Source: an uncultured Cohaesibacter sp.
GTDB lineage: Bacteria > Pseudomonadota > Alphaproteobacteria > Rhizobiales > Cohaesibacteraceae
Direction of reading: 5' to 3'
Assembly (NCBI RefSeq): GCF_963682185.1
Contig: NZ_OY821667.1
Location: 5,327,033-5,391,032 of the forward strand
Length of the DNA: 64,000 bases
Made by a program: the position numbers and the translations under genes. Positions 55,862 to 64,000 of this stretch are shown piece by piece. The notes under the pieces are model-generated. The model did no database searches. It worked only from the letters and a program-made list of their open reading frames with translations, and was not told the DNA's origin. Positions within the stretch are counted from its first letter, which is position 1. Every line of letters starts with the position of its first letter.

Positions 55862-56776
55862 TCAGCCAAGAAGCGCTGCGTAGTCAAGGTCTTCCAAGCC
55901 AGCGGCGCGCCGTGCGGAGGTAAGTGTGTTGGCCATCAGCAACGCAATGGTCATCGGGCCAACGCCACCCGGAACCGGCGTTATGAAACCCGCATGCTCT
56001 GCGGCGCTATCATAATCAACATCGCCAACAAGCCGCGTCTTGCCTTCTCCACGTTCGGGAGCTGGGATACGGTTGATCCCCACATCGATGACACACGCAC
56101 CATCCTTGATCCAGTCGCCCTTGATCATCTGAGGGCGACCAACCGCAGCAACAACAATATCCGCAGCCTTCACAACACTTGGCAAATCCTTGGTGCGACT
56201 ATGCGCGATGGTCACCGTGCAGCTTTCTGCCAGCAAAAGAGCTGCCATCGGTTTGCCAACAATGTTGGAGCGCCCGACCACCACGGCGGATTTGCCGGAA
56301 AGATCGCCCAGAGACCTCTTGGCCAGAATAAGCGACCCTGCTGGCGTACAGGGCACCATGGCCTTGTCTTTGGCGCCTGCAGTGAGCAGCCCCACATTGA
56401 TTGGATGGAACCCGTCGACATCCTTGTCAGGACGGATCAGCTCCAGCACCTTGGATTCATCAATATGATCGGGCAGGGGGAGCTGAACCAGAATGCCATG
56501 AATGCTTTCGTCATCATTCAACTCGCCCACAAGAGACAAGAGAGTATCTTCTGAAGTATCAGCAGGCAGAGCATGTTCAACCGATTTGAAATGGCATTCA
56601 TTGGCAGCCTTGCCTTTGGACGCGACATAAACCTTGCTGGCAGGGTCTTCACCAACAATGACCACTGCAATGCCTGGCACAACGCCGGTTTCATCGATCA
56701 GTTTTTTGCCCTCAACGGCAATTTTTTCTCTCAGCGCTGCGGCAATGCCCTTGCCATCAATGCGTGTTGCGGTCAT
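55862..56776 (-). CDS. folD: methylenetetrahydrofolate dehydrogenase/cyclohydrolase
   Basis: A 304-residue bifunctional enzyme that turns 5,10-methylene-THF into 10-formyl-THF. Motifs include [11 protein letters not shown] with the active-site Lys, [53 protein letters not shown] with the Rossmann turn, and [16 protein letters not shown]. The ATG at 56776 (GAGAGAAG upstream) gives [13 protein letters not shown], a normal start; an in-frame codon at 56878 would add 34 residues. It lies 70 bp after fhs on the same strand. Confidence 0.95.
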   Translation of the reverse strand: MTATRIDGKGIAAALREKIAVEGKKLIDETGVVPGIAVVIVGEDPASKVYVASKGKAANECHFKSVEHALPADTSEDTLLSLVGELNDDESIHGILVQLPLPDHIDESKVLELIRPDKDVDGFHPINVGLLTAGAKDKAMVPCTPAGSLILAKRSLGDLSGKSAVVVGRSNIVGKPMAALLLAESCTVTIAHSRTKDLPSVVKAADIVVAAVGRPQMIKGDWIKDGACVIDVGINRIPAPERGEGKTRLVGDVDYDSAAEHAGFITPVPGGVGPMTIALLMANTLTSARRAAGLEDLDYAALLG

Positions 56777-56846
56777 GTGCTTCTCTCTTTCAAGACGTGT
56801 GATTCCATGCTCATGCGGCAATAAGTTGCCAACAGCTATAGACTCC

Positions 56847-58517
56847 TTAGAACAAGCCTTCAATGTCGCCTTTTTCATTAAGGTGGATAGACAGGGCCGC
56901 CGGTTTGCGCGGCAGTCCCGGCATTGTCATGATTTCCCCGCAAATCACGACAATGAAACCAGCCCCGGCAGAAAGACGGACTTCTCTGACAGGGACGTCA
57001 AAATCACTTGGCGCCCCCAGGAGCGTAGGGTCCGTTGAAAAGCTATATTGGGTCTTGGCCATACAAACAGGCAGCTCGCCATAGCCTTCCGCTTCCCATT
57101 GTTCCAGTTGCTGGCGGATCTTTTGATTGATGAGAACGCCCTTTGCGCCATAAATCTCCTTGGCCACAATCTCGATTTTTGTCACGAACGACATGGAATC
57201 CCGATAAAGCAACTTGAATTGCGGTTTTTCCTGCTCTGTCATGGCGACAACAGCTTCGGCCAACGCCACAGCCCCTTTGGAGCCCTCTGCCCAGTGCGTA
57301 CACAGAATGGCCTTGCATCCCATGCTCTCAACATAACGCTGCACCACTGCGGTTTCTTCTGCGGTGTCCGAGGTGAAATGATTGATTGCAACAATGACAG
57401 GAACGTCGAACTTTTTGACATTCTCGATGTGGCGACCAAGGTTCGCGCAACCAGCCAGAACGGCATCCTCATCCGGGGTGCCCAAGTCGGCCTTGGCTAC
57501 GCCACCATTCATCTTGAGCGCCCTGACAGTTGCCACAATCACGGCAGCATCAGGCTCGACACCTGCTTTGCGGCATTTGATGTTGAAGAATTTCTCCGCC
57601 CCGAGATCGGCTCCAAAACCAGCTTCCGTTACCACATAATCGGAAAGCTTGAGCGCAGCCTTGGTGGAAAGCACCGAATTGCAGCCGTGAGCAATATTGG
57701 CGAAAGGGCCGCCATGCACGAAGGCTGGATTATTCTCCAACGTCTGCACCAGATTGGGCAGGATGGCCTGTTTGAGCAAAACCGTCATGGCCCCGTCGGC
57801 GCCTATATCGCGACAATAGACAGGTGTGCGGTCCCTGCGATAGCCAACAATAATGTCGCCCAAACGGCGCTGCAAATCCTTATGGTTTTCAGCCAGACAA
57901 AGAATGGCCATCACTTCTGAGGCGACAGTAATGTCGAAACCGGATTCTGAAGGAAACCCGTTCGCAACACCGCCAAGTCCCGTCGTGATCTGCCGTAAGG
58001 ATCGGTCATTCAAGTCAACAACGCGACGCCATTTGATCCGCCGCACATCAATGTCGAGTTCATTGCCCCAATAAATGTGATTATCGACCATCGCAGCGAG
58101 CAGATTGTGCGCGGCCGTTACCGCATGAAAATCACCCGTGAAATGCAGGTTCATCTCTTCCATCGGAACAACCTGCGCCATGCCGCCACCAGCCGCGCCA
58201 CCTTTAACGCCAAAGCAGGGCCCCAGCGAGGCTTCGCGAATGCAAACACTTGCCTTCTTGCCAATCGCATTGAGAGCATCGCCCAGCCCAACCGTGGTGG
58301 TTGTCTTGCCTTCCCCCGCGGGGGTAGGGCTTATCGCCGTGACCAGAATAAGTTTGCCATTGGGGCGATCTGCCAGTGCGTCCATGCAGTCTTGCGAGAG
58401 CTTGGCTTTGTCATGTCCGAAGGGGATAAGTTTTTCTGCGGGAATAGAAAGGCGTTCGCCTATCTCGGTGATTGGTTTCAGTGTGGCTGCGCGGGCAATG
58501 TCTATATCACTTTGCAT
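56847..58517 (-). CDS. fhs: formate-tetrahydrofolate ligase
   Basis: A 556-residue enzyme that interconverts formate, THF and ATP with 10-formyl-THF. The P-loop-like motif [18 protein letters not shown] lies near residue 67, and [19 protein letters not shown] and [17 protein letters not shown] are highly conserved. Length is standard. Upstream of folD in the same operon and opposite the soxBDAG operon, it lets the cell convert the methyl group of sarcosine to formate with ATP gain, or the reverse. Confidence 0.97.
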   Translation of the reverse strand: MQSDIDIARAATLKPITEIGERLSIPAEKLIPFGHDKAKLSQDCMDALADRPNGKLILVTAISPTPAGEGKTTTTVGLGDALNAIGKKASVCIREASLGPCFGVKGGAAGGGMAQVVPMEEMNLHFTGDFHAVTAAHNLLAAMVDNHIYWGNELDIDVRRIKWRRVVDLNDRSLRQITTGLGGVANGFPSESGFDITVASEVMAILCLAENHKDLQRRLGDIIVGYRRDRTPVYCRDIGADGAMTVLLKQAILPNLVQTLENNPAFVHGGPFANIAHGCNSVLSTKAALKLSDYVVTEAGFGADLGAEKFFNIKCRKAGVEPDAAVIVATVRALKMNGGVAKADLGTPDEDAVLAGCANLGRHIENVKKFDVPVIVAINHFTSDTAEETAVVQRYVESMGCKAILCTHWAEGSKGAVALAEAVVAMTEQEKPQFKLLYRDSMSFVTKIEIVAKEIYGAKGVLINQKIRQQLEQWEAEGYGELPVCMAKTQYSFSTDPTLLGAPSDFDVPVREVRLSAGAGFIVVICGEIMTMPGLPRKPAALSIHLNEKGDIEGLF

Positions 58518-58718
58518 CGATAGCGGGTCTCACTTTAATTCGGACAGTGGAATGCTCTGGTTTTGGTTCTGTAAAGATGATGTATTGCGAACAATGGATA
58601 AAAATCAAGCTACCCTTGTATCAAATGCCATTCTTTCGACAGGTCAGTCAGTCACGCCTTGCAGGTGACAAAAATACTGGTATACCAAAGGGAAATATAA
58701 AACGAGGGAAACAGTAGT

Positions 58719-59876
58719 ATGTCACATATTCATTGGCTTGGTGCGGGACTTTCATCCGTGCCGGGTATCCGCCGCCTTATTTCCAAAAATCGAGAAATCA
58801 CACTTTGGAACCGTACCCTCTACAAAGCAGAGGCAGCGACGGAAGGGCTGACCGGCTCATTCGATGTCAAGGAATTCACCCTTGATGCTCTTAGCGCAGA
58901 ATTGAAACCCGGCGATGTTGCCGTTTCCATGCTGCCTGCCACGATGCATTTGCAAATTGCCGAACTGTGCCTTGAGAAAGACGCCCATTTTGTCTCGTCT
59001 TCCTATGTCAGCCCGGAAATGGCCGCATTGGACGAGAAAGCAAAAGCCAAGGGCCTGACCTTTGTCAACGAAGTGGGGCTCGACCCCGGTCTTGACCATT
59101 TGCTCGCCCATCTCCTTATGAGCGACTACAAGGCAAGTAACGCTTACGATCCAGCCAACAGTCACGAATTCCGCTCCTTCTGCGGCGGCTTCCCAGCCGT
59201 TGCTAACGACTTCCGCTATAAATTCAGCTGGTCTCCTCTTGGTGTTCTCAAGGCTCTCAAAAGCCCGGCTAAAGCCATTATGGGCGGCAAGGAAGTCAAC
59301 ACACAGAAGCCATGGGATGCAATTTCAGACTATTCGGCCAATCTGCCAGGTGGCGCAGAAGTCTTTCAGTCTTATCCAAACCGCAACTCCTTGCCCTTCA
59401 TGCAAGCCTATGGCATGGGTAGCGATTGGAACGTTCACACCTTCGTACGCGGCACCTTGCGCCTAGATGGTTGGTCTGATGCATGGGCCGATATTTTCCA
59501 TTTCGTTGAAAATGAATTGGCAGGCCCGGATGGCGATGCAAAACTGGCGGCCATGAGCGAGCAGCTCTGGACAGACTATGCTTATGATGAGGGCGAACCG
59601 GACAGGGTTGTTCTGGTTGTTGACTTGAAGGCCAGCAAGGATGGCAAGGTTGTCTGGCACAAAGACTATGCCCTTGATTCTAAAGGCAGCAAAGAATTCT
59701 CAGCCATGGCGCGGCTCGTCTCCATTACTGTTAGCCTCGCGGTTGAAACTGTTTTGGAAGGCTCTCTCCCTGCGGGCGTATCCGCAGCGCCTTCAGATCC
59801 CACAACGATCCATCGCTGGTTTGAAGAAATCAAGGCCCATGGGGATGAGTTCCACCTGACCGAACATGTGTCCTGA
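58719..59876 (+). CDS. saccharopine dehydrogenase family protein (paralogue 1)
   Basis: A 385-residue protein opening IHWLGAGLSSVPGIRRLISK, an unusual GxGxxSxP dinucleotide-binding turn used by saccharopine reductases and dehydrogenases. Also visible are SSYVSPEMAALDEKAKAKGL, VNEVGLDPGLDHLLAHLLM and a C-terminal TVSLAVETVLEGSLPAGVSA block. The first enzyme would normally act in lysine breakdown or synthesis through saccharopine. It is divergent from fhs (201-bp gap) and followed by a strong terminator and a second copy, so the two are separately expressed. Whether both are active is unknown. Confidence 0.9.
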   Translation: MSHIHWLGAGLSSVPGIRRLISKNREITLWNRTLYKAEAATEGLTGSFDVKEFTLDALSAELKPGDVAVSMLPATMHLQIAELCLEKDAHFVSSSYVSPEMAALDEKAKAKGLTFVNEVGLDPGLDHLLAHLLMSDYKASNAYDPANSHEFRSFCGGFPAVANDFRYKFSWSPLGVLKALKSPAKAIMGGKEVNTQKPWDAISDYSANLPGGAEVFQSYPNRNSLPFMQAYGMGSDWNVHTFVRGTLRLDGWSDAWADIFHFVENELAGPDGDAKLAAMSEQLWTDYAYDEGEPDRVVLVVDLKASKDGKVVWHKDYALDSKGSKEFSAMARLVSITVSLAVETVLEGSLPAGVSAAPSDPTTIHRWFEEIKAHGDEFHLTEHVS

Positions 59877-60193
59877 CAAGCACATCCTTTAGCCATTGCA
59901 TCAAAGGTCCGGCATCTGTCGGGCCTTTTTGACTCGCAAGGACAGATAATTTATTTCACTCCATTAGGGACAAGTATAAAACGAAAGACTAATGCACAGA
60001 GATTAATTATTAGGCATGCCCAATTCATTGGCATTCTGTCCATTTGCGTCATTAGCACAAACAGATTGACGAAAATGTCCGTCATTTTGCTAAAGCAGCC
60101 GACAAAGCCACTTGAACGCCCCATCAGGAAGCGCAAAGCTCAGACAAAAGACAGTCAGAAGCTGCCTAACACCCTTCCTCTGGAGCGTTATCA
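59877..60193. other. gap between the two saccharopine-dehydrogenase-like genes
   Basis: About 317 bp contain the terminator at 59905-59930 and then AT-rich sequence that should hold the promoter of the second gene. No gene or obvious operator was seen. Confidence 0.5.
59905..59930 (+). terminator. rho-independent terminator after paralogue 1
   Basis: A 9-bp stem (AGGTCCGGC with GTCGGGCCT, two G-T pairs) has an ATCT loop and is followed by TTTT. Confidence 0.88.
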
Positions 60194-61384
60194 ATGAGCG
60201 AACCATCCAAGAAAATTCACTGGCTCGGCGCCGGACTGGCCTCCGTTCCCGGCATCCGCAGACTTGTCGCCAAAGACTACCCCGTCAATCTTTGGGAACA
60301 GGATCTTGAAAAAGCCAAGGCAGCAACAAAAGGCCTTACCGGCAACGTGACGCTGCATAAAGCCGACAACAACGAGTTGGCAAAAGCAATTGCAGCAGGC
60401 GACATTGTCGTATCCATGTTGCCAGCCTCCATGCATCTCAATATCGCCAAGCTATGCCTTGAAAAAGGGGCAAACTTTGTTTCCTCATCTTATATCAGCC
60501 CGGAGATGGCCGAGCTTGATGCTAAGGCAAAAGATAAAGGGCTTATCTTCATCAATGAAGTTGGGCTTGACCCCGGCATTGACCATTTGCTTTCACATTT
60601 GCTCATTGAAGATTATAAAGCCAGCCCGCAATTCTCGCCTGACAACGAGCACGACTACCAATCCTATTGCGGTGGTTTTCCGGCCATTGCCAACGACTTT
60701 ACCTACAAATTCAGCTGGTCGCCACTTGGCGTGCTCAAGGCCCTGAAAAACCCAGCCAAAGCCATCGTTGAGGGCAAGGAAATTGACATTGCCAAACCAT
60801 GGGACGCCGTAAAATCCTATGATGTGGCCCTTGCTGAGGGTATGGAAACATTCCAGTCCTACCCGAACCGCAACTCCGTTGTCTTCATGCCGCACTATGG
60901 CATCTCGAAAGATTGGAACATGAAGCGTTTCGTGCGCGGTACTTTGCGCCTAAATGGTTGGGCCGAAGCATGGAAAGATATTTTCAATACCATTGAAACA
61001 ACTGCTGCGGACAAGGTGGATGCCGAGCTTGGCCCTCTAAGCGACAAGCTCTGGGCAGACTATCGGTATGAAGATGGCGAATTTGATCGCGTCGTGCTGA
61101 CGGTCGAATTAAAAGTTATGCGAAACGGCATCACAATCTGGCACAAGGCCAAAAGTATGGATAGCGTCGGAACCAGACATGCCAGCGCCATGGCGCGTCT
61201 TGTCTCCAACACCGTCAGTCTGGCAACGGAAGCGGCGTTCAAGGGAAAATTGAACCCCGGCGTGCAGGCTGCGCCCGCAGATCCCGCAGTCATTCGCGAA
61301 TGGCTAGAGACCATCTCCGAGTTGGGGGATGCGGTGCATCACACAGATTACTGTGTCCAATCCCGAATTATTGCGGCTGAATAA
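60194..61384 (+). CDS. saccharopine dehydrogenase family protein (paralogue 2)
   Basis: A 396-residue protein closely related to the gene at 58719. It shares IHWLGAGLASVPGIRRLVAK, SSYISPEMAELDAKAKDKGL, INEVGLDPGIDHLLSHLLI, KFSWSPLGVLKALKNPAKAI and the FQSYPNRNS block. The C-terminus is slightly longer (HHTDYCVQSRIIAAE). The start is the ATG at 60194, following a gap with no close ribosome-binding site. The two copies look like an old tandem duplication that has since diverged. Confidence 0.9.
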   Translation: MSEPSKKIHWLGAGLASVPGIRRLVAKDYPVNLWEQDLEKAKAATKGLTGNVTLHKADNNELAKAIAAGDIVVSMLPASMHLNIAKLCLEKGANFVSSSYISPEMAELDAKAKDKGLIFINEVGLDPGIDHLLSHLLIEDYKASPQFSPDNEHDYQSYCGGFPAIANDFTYKFSWSPLGVLKALKNPAKAIVEGKEIDIAKPWDAVKSYDVALAEGMETFQSYPNRNSVVFMPHYGISKDWNMKRFVRGTLRLNGWAEAWKDIFNTIETTAADKVDAELGPLSDKLWADYRYEDGEFDRVVLTVELKVMRNGITIWHKAKSMDSVGTRHASAMARLVSNTVSLATEAAFKGKLNPGVQAAPADPAVIREWLETISELGDAVHHTDYCVQSRIIAAE

Positions 61385-61411
61385 AAGTAATTATTCCAAT
61401 TGCATATAAAG

Positions 61412-61440
61412 AAGGGAGGGTGTCAAACCCTCCCTTTTTA
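61412..61440. terminator. bidirectional terminator
   Basis: AAGGGAGGGT (61412-61421) and ACCCTCCCTT (61427-61436) form a perfect 10-bp stem with a short loop, followed by TTTTT on the plus strand. It separates the convergent saccharopine and U32 genes. Confidence 0.93.
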
Positions 61441-61444
61441 TTTG

Positions 61445-63136
61445 TTATGAAACCTTCTTGATAACTTCTTGCCGTGCCTGTTGCTTGGTTAGCAGCTTGC
61501 CTTGTTCATTCTTGGCAAGAAGCGTACGCGCCTTTTCATATTTCGGGTCATTCCAGAAGATGGTGCAGCCATTACAGCCACGCCCACAACAGCCTTCTGT
61601 GCCAAGGCGTGGGCTCTTGGTTGACCGCTTTGTCTGGTCAGTATCTAGCGCTTCCTGAAGCTTAACATTCTTGCGACCATAGAGACCTTCATCGCCAGTA
61701 CCCAGTTCGAGTTCATGGGCTTCTGAATCGTGTTTCAGCCGCGCCCACTGCGCAGGCGTCAAGGCACGTTCCTTGCGCACGACGGTCATGACGGGTACAT
61801 GCTGGGCCAGCAAGACAGGATCTTCGTGATCAAACAGCGAGAAGGGAATGCGGATTTCAGGATTGGTGCCCGGATTGACCACATCCTTTATCGTGCCATT
61901 CTTGGCATCCTCAAATTCATAAAGGCGGATCGGAATGGGCGAACGCAGGTGAGGGGAGACAAACTCGAAAACATCACCGGCTTCGAGCTTATTCTTGACC
62001 AGAACAACAAAGGCATCATCGCGCACTTCCTTGACCATGCCCGCAAATTCCCACTCGGCAAAGGTCGAGGTTTCTTCATACCCATGAGCATAGTTGGTCA
62101 AGCGCCCTTCATGGAACGCAAGCGTGTAGCCTCGGTTCGGCACAGTAGCCAGTTCTTCCATATAGGCTTCAGGATCCCAGTTGTCCGGGTCTTCATACCA
62201 ATCGTCAATCGCCATTCGATAGGCACGCGCAACAAGGGCCACATAATAGGGGCTTTTGCCGCGCCCTTCGACCTTGAGGCTATCAACGCCAATGGAAAGA
62301 TAGTCTGGCAGCTTGGGCATGATGCAAAGATCACGGCTATTGAGGATGTAAGAACCGCGCTCATCCTCAACAATCTGCATCAATTCTCCGGGGCGCTGCT
62401 CTTCCTCTAGAAAGAAGTCGAACAGTTCCAGATTTTCTTCGCTCAGCTTCAGTTCGCGCACAGTGCCATCGCGCAACTTCATATGCACCTTATATTTCCA
62501 GCGGCAGCTGTTGGCGCACGAACCCTGATTGGCGCCGCGCTCAGCCATGAAGTTCGACAACAGGCAGCGGCCGGAATAGGTCATGCACATGGAACCATGC
62601 ACAAAGGCCTCAAGCTTCAGGTCAGGACATTTCTCCCGCACTTCGGCGAGCTCCGGATAGGATACTTCACGTCCCATCACAACAAGGCTCGCGCCCTGAC
62701 TTTCCCAGAATTTCACCGATTGCCAAGAACAAACATTCGCCTGCGTTGAGACATGCAATTCCAACTCGGGCGCTTGTGCCTTGACGAACATGAAGACACC
62801 CGGATCGGCTACGATTAGACCGTCGGGCTTCACCCTGCGCACGGTCTCAACATATTGCGGTAGCTTGTCGATGTCCTTGTTGTGCGAAAAGAGATTAAGC
62901 GTGAGATAGACCCGCTTGCCATGCGCATGGGCGAACCCGATCCCTTCAACCACATCTTCCAGCGTCATCTGGGACTTGGTCCTGAGGCTCATGTCTGGCG
63001 TGCCCATATAGATCGCATCAGCGCCATAGAGCACCGCCATTTTCAGCTTTTCCAGATTGCCGGCCGGCATCAGCAGTTCGCTTCGTTCAGGTCTTTTAAC
63101 CCTTGGCGCAAGAGGGGAGGTCTCGGACACGCTCAT
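61445..63136 (-). CDS. peptidase U32 family protein with Cys-rich C-terminus
   Basis: A 563-residue protein. The U32 core starts ERSELLMPAGNLEKLKMAVL, with GADAIYMGTPDMSLR. The family signature is around residues 180-220 (AFVHGSMCMTYSGRCLLSNF, then GANQGSCANSCRWKY). U32 members such as TrhP and UbiU/V bind Fe-S clusters and modify tRNA or ubiquinone, and few are real peptidases. The last ~45 residues hold an added CCGRGCNGCTIFWNDPKYEK motif with four close cysteines. That motif is the 'oxidoreductase-like' type seen in small metal or electron-transfer domains, so the protein probably carries two metal sites. TrhP-like tRNA hydroxylation is a plausible but unproven role. Confidence 0.88.
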   Translation of the reverse strand: MSVSETSPLAPRVKRPERSELLMPAGNLEKLKMAVLYGADAIYMGTPDMSLRTKSQMTLEDVVEGIGFAHAHGKRVYLTLNLFSHNKDIDKLPQYVETVRRVKPDGLIVADPGVFMFVKAQAPELELHVSTQANVCSWQSVKFWESQGASLVVMGREVSYPELAEVREKCPDLKLEAFVHGSMCMTYSGRCLLSNFMAERGANQGSCANSCRWKYKVHMKLRDGTVRELKLSEENLELFDFFLEEEQRPGELMQIVEDERGSYILNSRDLCIMPKLPDYLSIGVDSLKVEGRGKSPYYVALVARAYRMAIDDWYEDPDNWDPEAYMEELATVPNRGYTLAFHEGRLTNYAHGYEETSTFAEWEFAGMVKEVRDDAFVVLVKNKLEAGDVFEFVSPHLRSPIPIRLYEFEDAKNGTIKDVVNPGTNPEIRIPFSLFDHEDPVLLAQHVPVMTVVRKERALTPAQWARLKHDSEAHELELGTGDEGLYGRKNVKLQEALDTDQTKRSTKSPRLGTEGCCGRGCNGCTIFWNDPKYEKARTLLAKNEQGKLLTKQQARQEVIKKVS

Positions 63137-63355
63137 AGATAACTCCTATTCGGGATAAGGCGTGTTTGATACCAAACTAATCCAGCGCTTTCCAGTCACA
63201 AAGTAAGTATTTTCTCGCTCATAAAGACCACAAATTTGTACCGGGTCATCATAATAGCAAATAAACCAGGTGCCTAAGTGATACACTCCGCGCAATGGCG
63301 TAGCAGCAGCACCCCTAGCCAATAACAGGCGTATGCTGCCAATTAGGGCAATCCC

Positions 63356-63976
63356 ATGCAATTCACGAGTGAATATCGACTTCCAGCAAATTCCAAAAGA
63401 ATAAAGAGATGTCTTAAGTCGCCCTCAGCATTGAGAAAGCTGCTTCCCAATTGTATTGACGTTGAACAATTGGACCAAACTACGCTTCTTGCAACCACCA
63501 AAAGCTCAGTCTTGGATGGACAGATCATTCATTATCTGTATCACTTCATTGATGCGGGGGAAAATAGTCCCTATCTTGAAATAGATTGGCAAGGCACAGA
63601 TCCCGCTGCTTTATTGCCAAAGGGCGGTCATCAAATCTCCTTCACAGAAGAGGGAGATATGACAGTCATCAAGGTGAGAAGTACTCTGCATACGACACTG
63701 AACGGCAAACTAGTCAAAAATGATCCCGCCGTCAGCAAGGCAATCGTATCAGATTATTTTTCGCGTTTCGTAGCTGAATTTGATCAACTGGAGGGAAATG
63801 ACATGAGTAATGACAAACCCGAATTTGAAGATGTTCTTCACGAGGCAAAAAATCCGGTTGAAGAACTCGAAACAGAAGCTGAAGAAGCGGCCGTAAAGGG
63901 CTTTCTGGGCGGTCCGCAAATGTGGGCGCTCATTGCGCTGGCAATTGTCATTATTCTCCTCTTGGTCTTCTACTGA
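63356..63976 (+). CDS. CoxG/SRPBCC-like protein with C-terminal membrane anchor
   Basis: A 206-residue protein. Residues ~1-145 show the SRPBCC (START-like) pattern (MQFTSEYRLPANSKRIKRCL, then VRSTLHTTLNGKLVKNDP and VSDYFSRFVAEFD). An acidic linker (LHEAKNPVEELETEAEEAA) leads to a C-terminal membrane helix (MWALIALAIVIILLLVF). CoxG proteins of this shape anchor carbon-monoxide-dehydrogenase-type enzymes to the membrane, but no cox gene is visible here, so the partner is unknown. It is divergent from the U32 gene across a 219-bp gap. Confidence 0.7.
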   Translation: MQFTSEYRLPANSKRIKRCLKSPSALRKLLPNCIDVEQLDQTTLLATTKSSVLDGQIIHYLYHFIDAGENSPYLEIDWQGTDPAALLPKGGHQISFTEEGDMTVIKVRSTLHTTLNGKLVKNDPAVSKAIVSDYFSRFVAEFDQLEGNDMSNDKPEFEDVLHEAKNPVEELETEAEEAAVKGFLGGPQMWALIALAIVIILLLVFY

Positions 63977-64000
63977 GGAAAGTGTTATTTAATATGGCAG

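Noticed and set aside
55811..56554. 247-codon plus-strand frame over folD
   Set aside because: Composition (many His, Asn, Arg) and lack of domains show it is the reverse of folD.
57048..57920. 290-codon plus-strand frame opposite fhs
   Set aside because: The fhs gene is complete and highly conserved; this frame is antisense to it.
63146..63361. 71-codon minus-strand frame in the gap before the CoxG-like gene
   Set aside because: It fills the promoter gap of two divergent genes and has no family resemblance or ribosome-binding site.

Overview
The window looks like a piece of alphaproteobacterial chromosome. Supporting signs are tripartite TRAP transporters of two classes, a four-subunit sarcosine oxidase soxBDAG operon, FCD-type GntR, RpiR and GcvA-like LysR regulators, and moderate GC with AT-rich gaps. 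Together these suggest a heterotrophic, probably marine member of the Hyphomicrobiales (something like Cohaesibacter, Pseudovibrio or Labrenzia). That placement is inference; there is no rRNA or tRNA here to fix it. I saw no CRISPR array, insertion sequence, phage gene or integrase.

Left part (1-7.5 kb): the 3' end of a DadA-like FAD amino-acid oxidase, a LysR and an Lrp regulator, then a TAXI-type TRAP transporter (binding protein plus fused permease) with an enolase-superfamily enzyme and a short-chain dehydrogenase that lacks the usual Tyr and Lys. 7.7-15.1 kb: a minus-strand sugar operon (binding protein, two permeases, GH127 beta-L-arabinofuranosidase-like enzyme, UgpC-like ATPase) facing a GntR/FCD regulator, with two TGGTCTGACC(A/T) boxes between them. 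15.4-21.8 kb: a two-component system followed by an RND efflux pair; the pump gene is cut by an in-frame TAG.

22.1-34.7 kb is the least described block: a dipeptide-type ABC importer with a fused double ATPase, a HyuA-like hydantoinase/oxoprolinase, two tandem DUF917 proteins, the cognate binding protein, a MalT-like LuxR regulator and an N-terminally extended nitroreductase. It reads as an uptake and ring-opening pathway for a cyclic amide or thiohydantoin-like compound. 34.8-38.9 kb (minus): an amino-acid ABC importer with a C45 N-terminal-nucleophile acyltransferase/amidase and an RpiR regulator, preceded by a perfect 20-bp palindrome. 39.5-42.1 kb: mprF (lysyl-phosphatidylglycerol synthase/flippase).

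42.3-47.8 kb: a LysR gene divergent from a DctPQM TRAP transporter and a GH4 glycosidase, ending in a strong terminator. 48.0-49.1 kb holds two small hypothetical genes and a cold-shock protein; a 1-kb AT-rich gap with a 13-bp hairpin follows. 50.1-58.5 kb: soxBDAG, with folD and fhs on the opposite strand, together forming a route from sarcosine to glycine, methylene-THF, formyl-THF and formate. 58.7-61.4 kb: two tandem saccharopine-dehydrogenase-like paralogues. 61.4-64 kb: a U32 peptidase-family protein with a cysteine-rich tail, and a membrane-anchored CoxG/SRPBCC-like protein.
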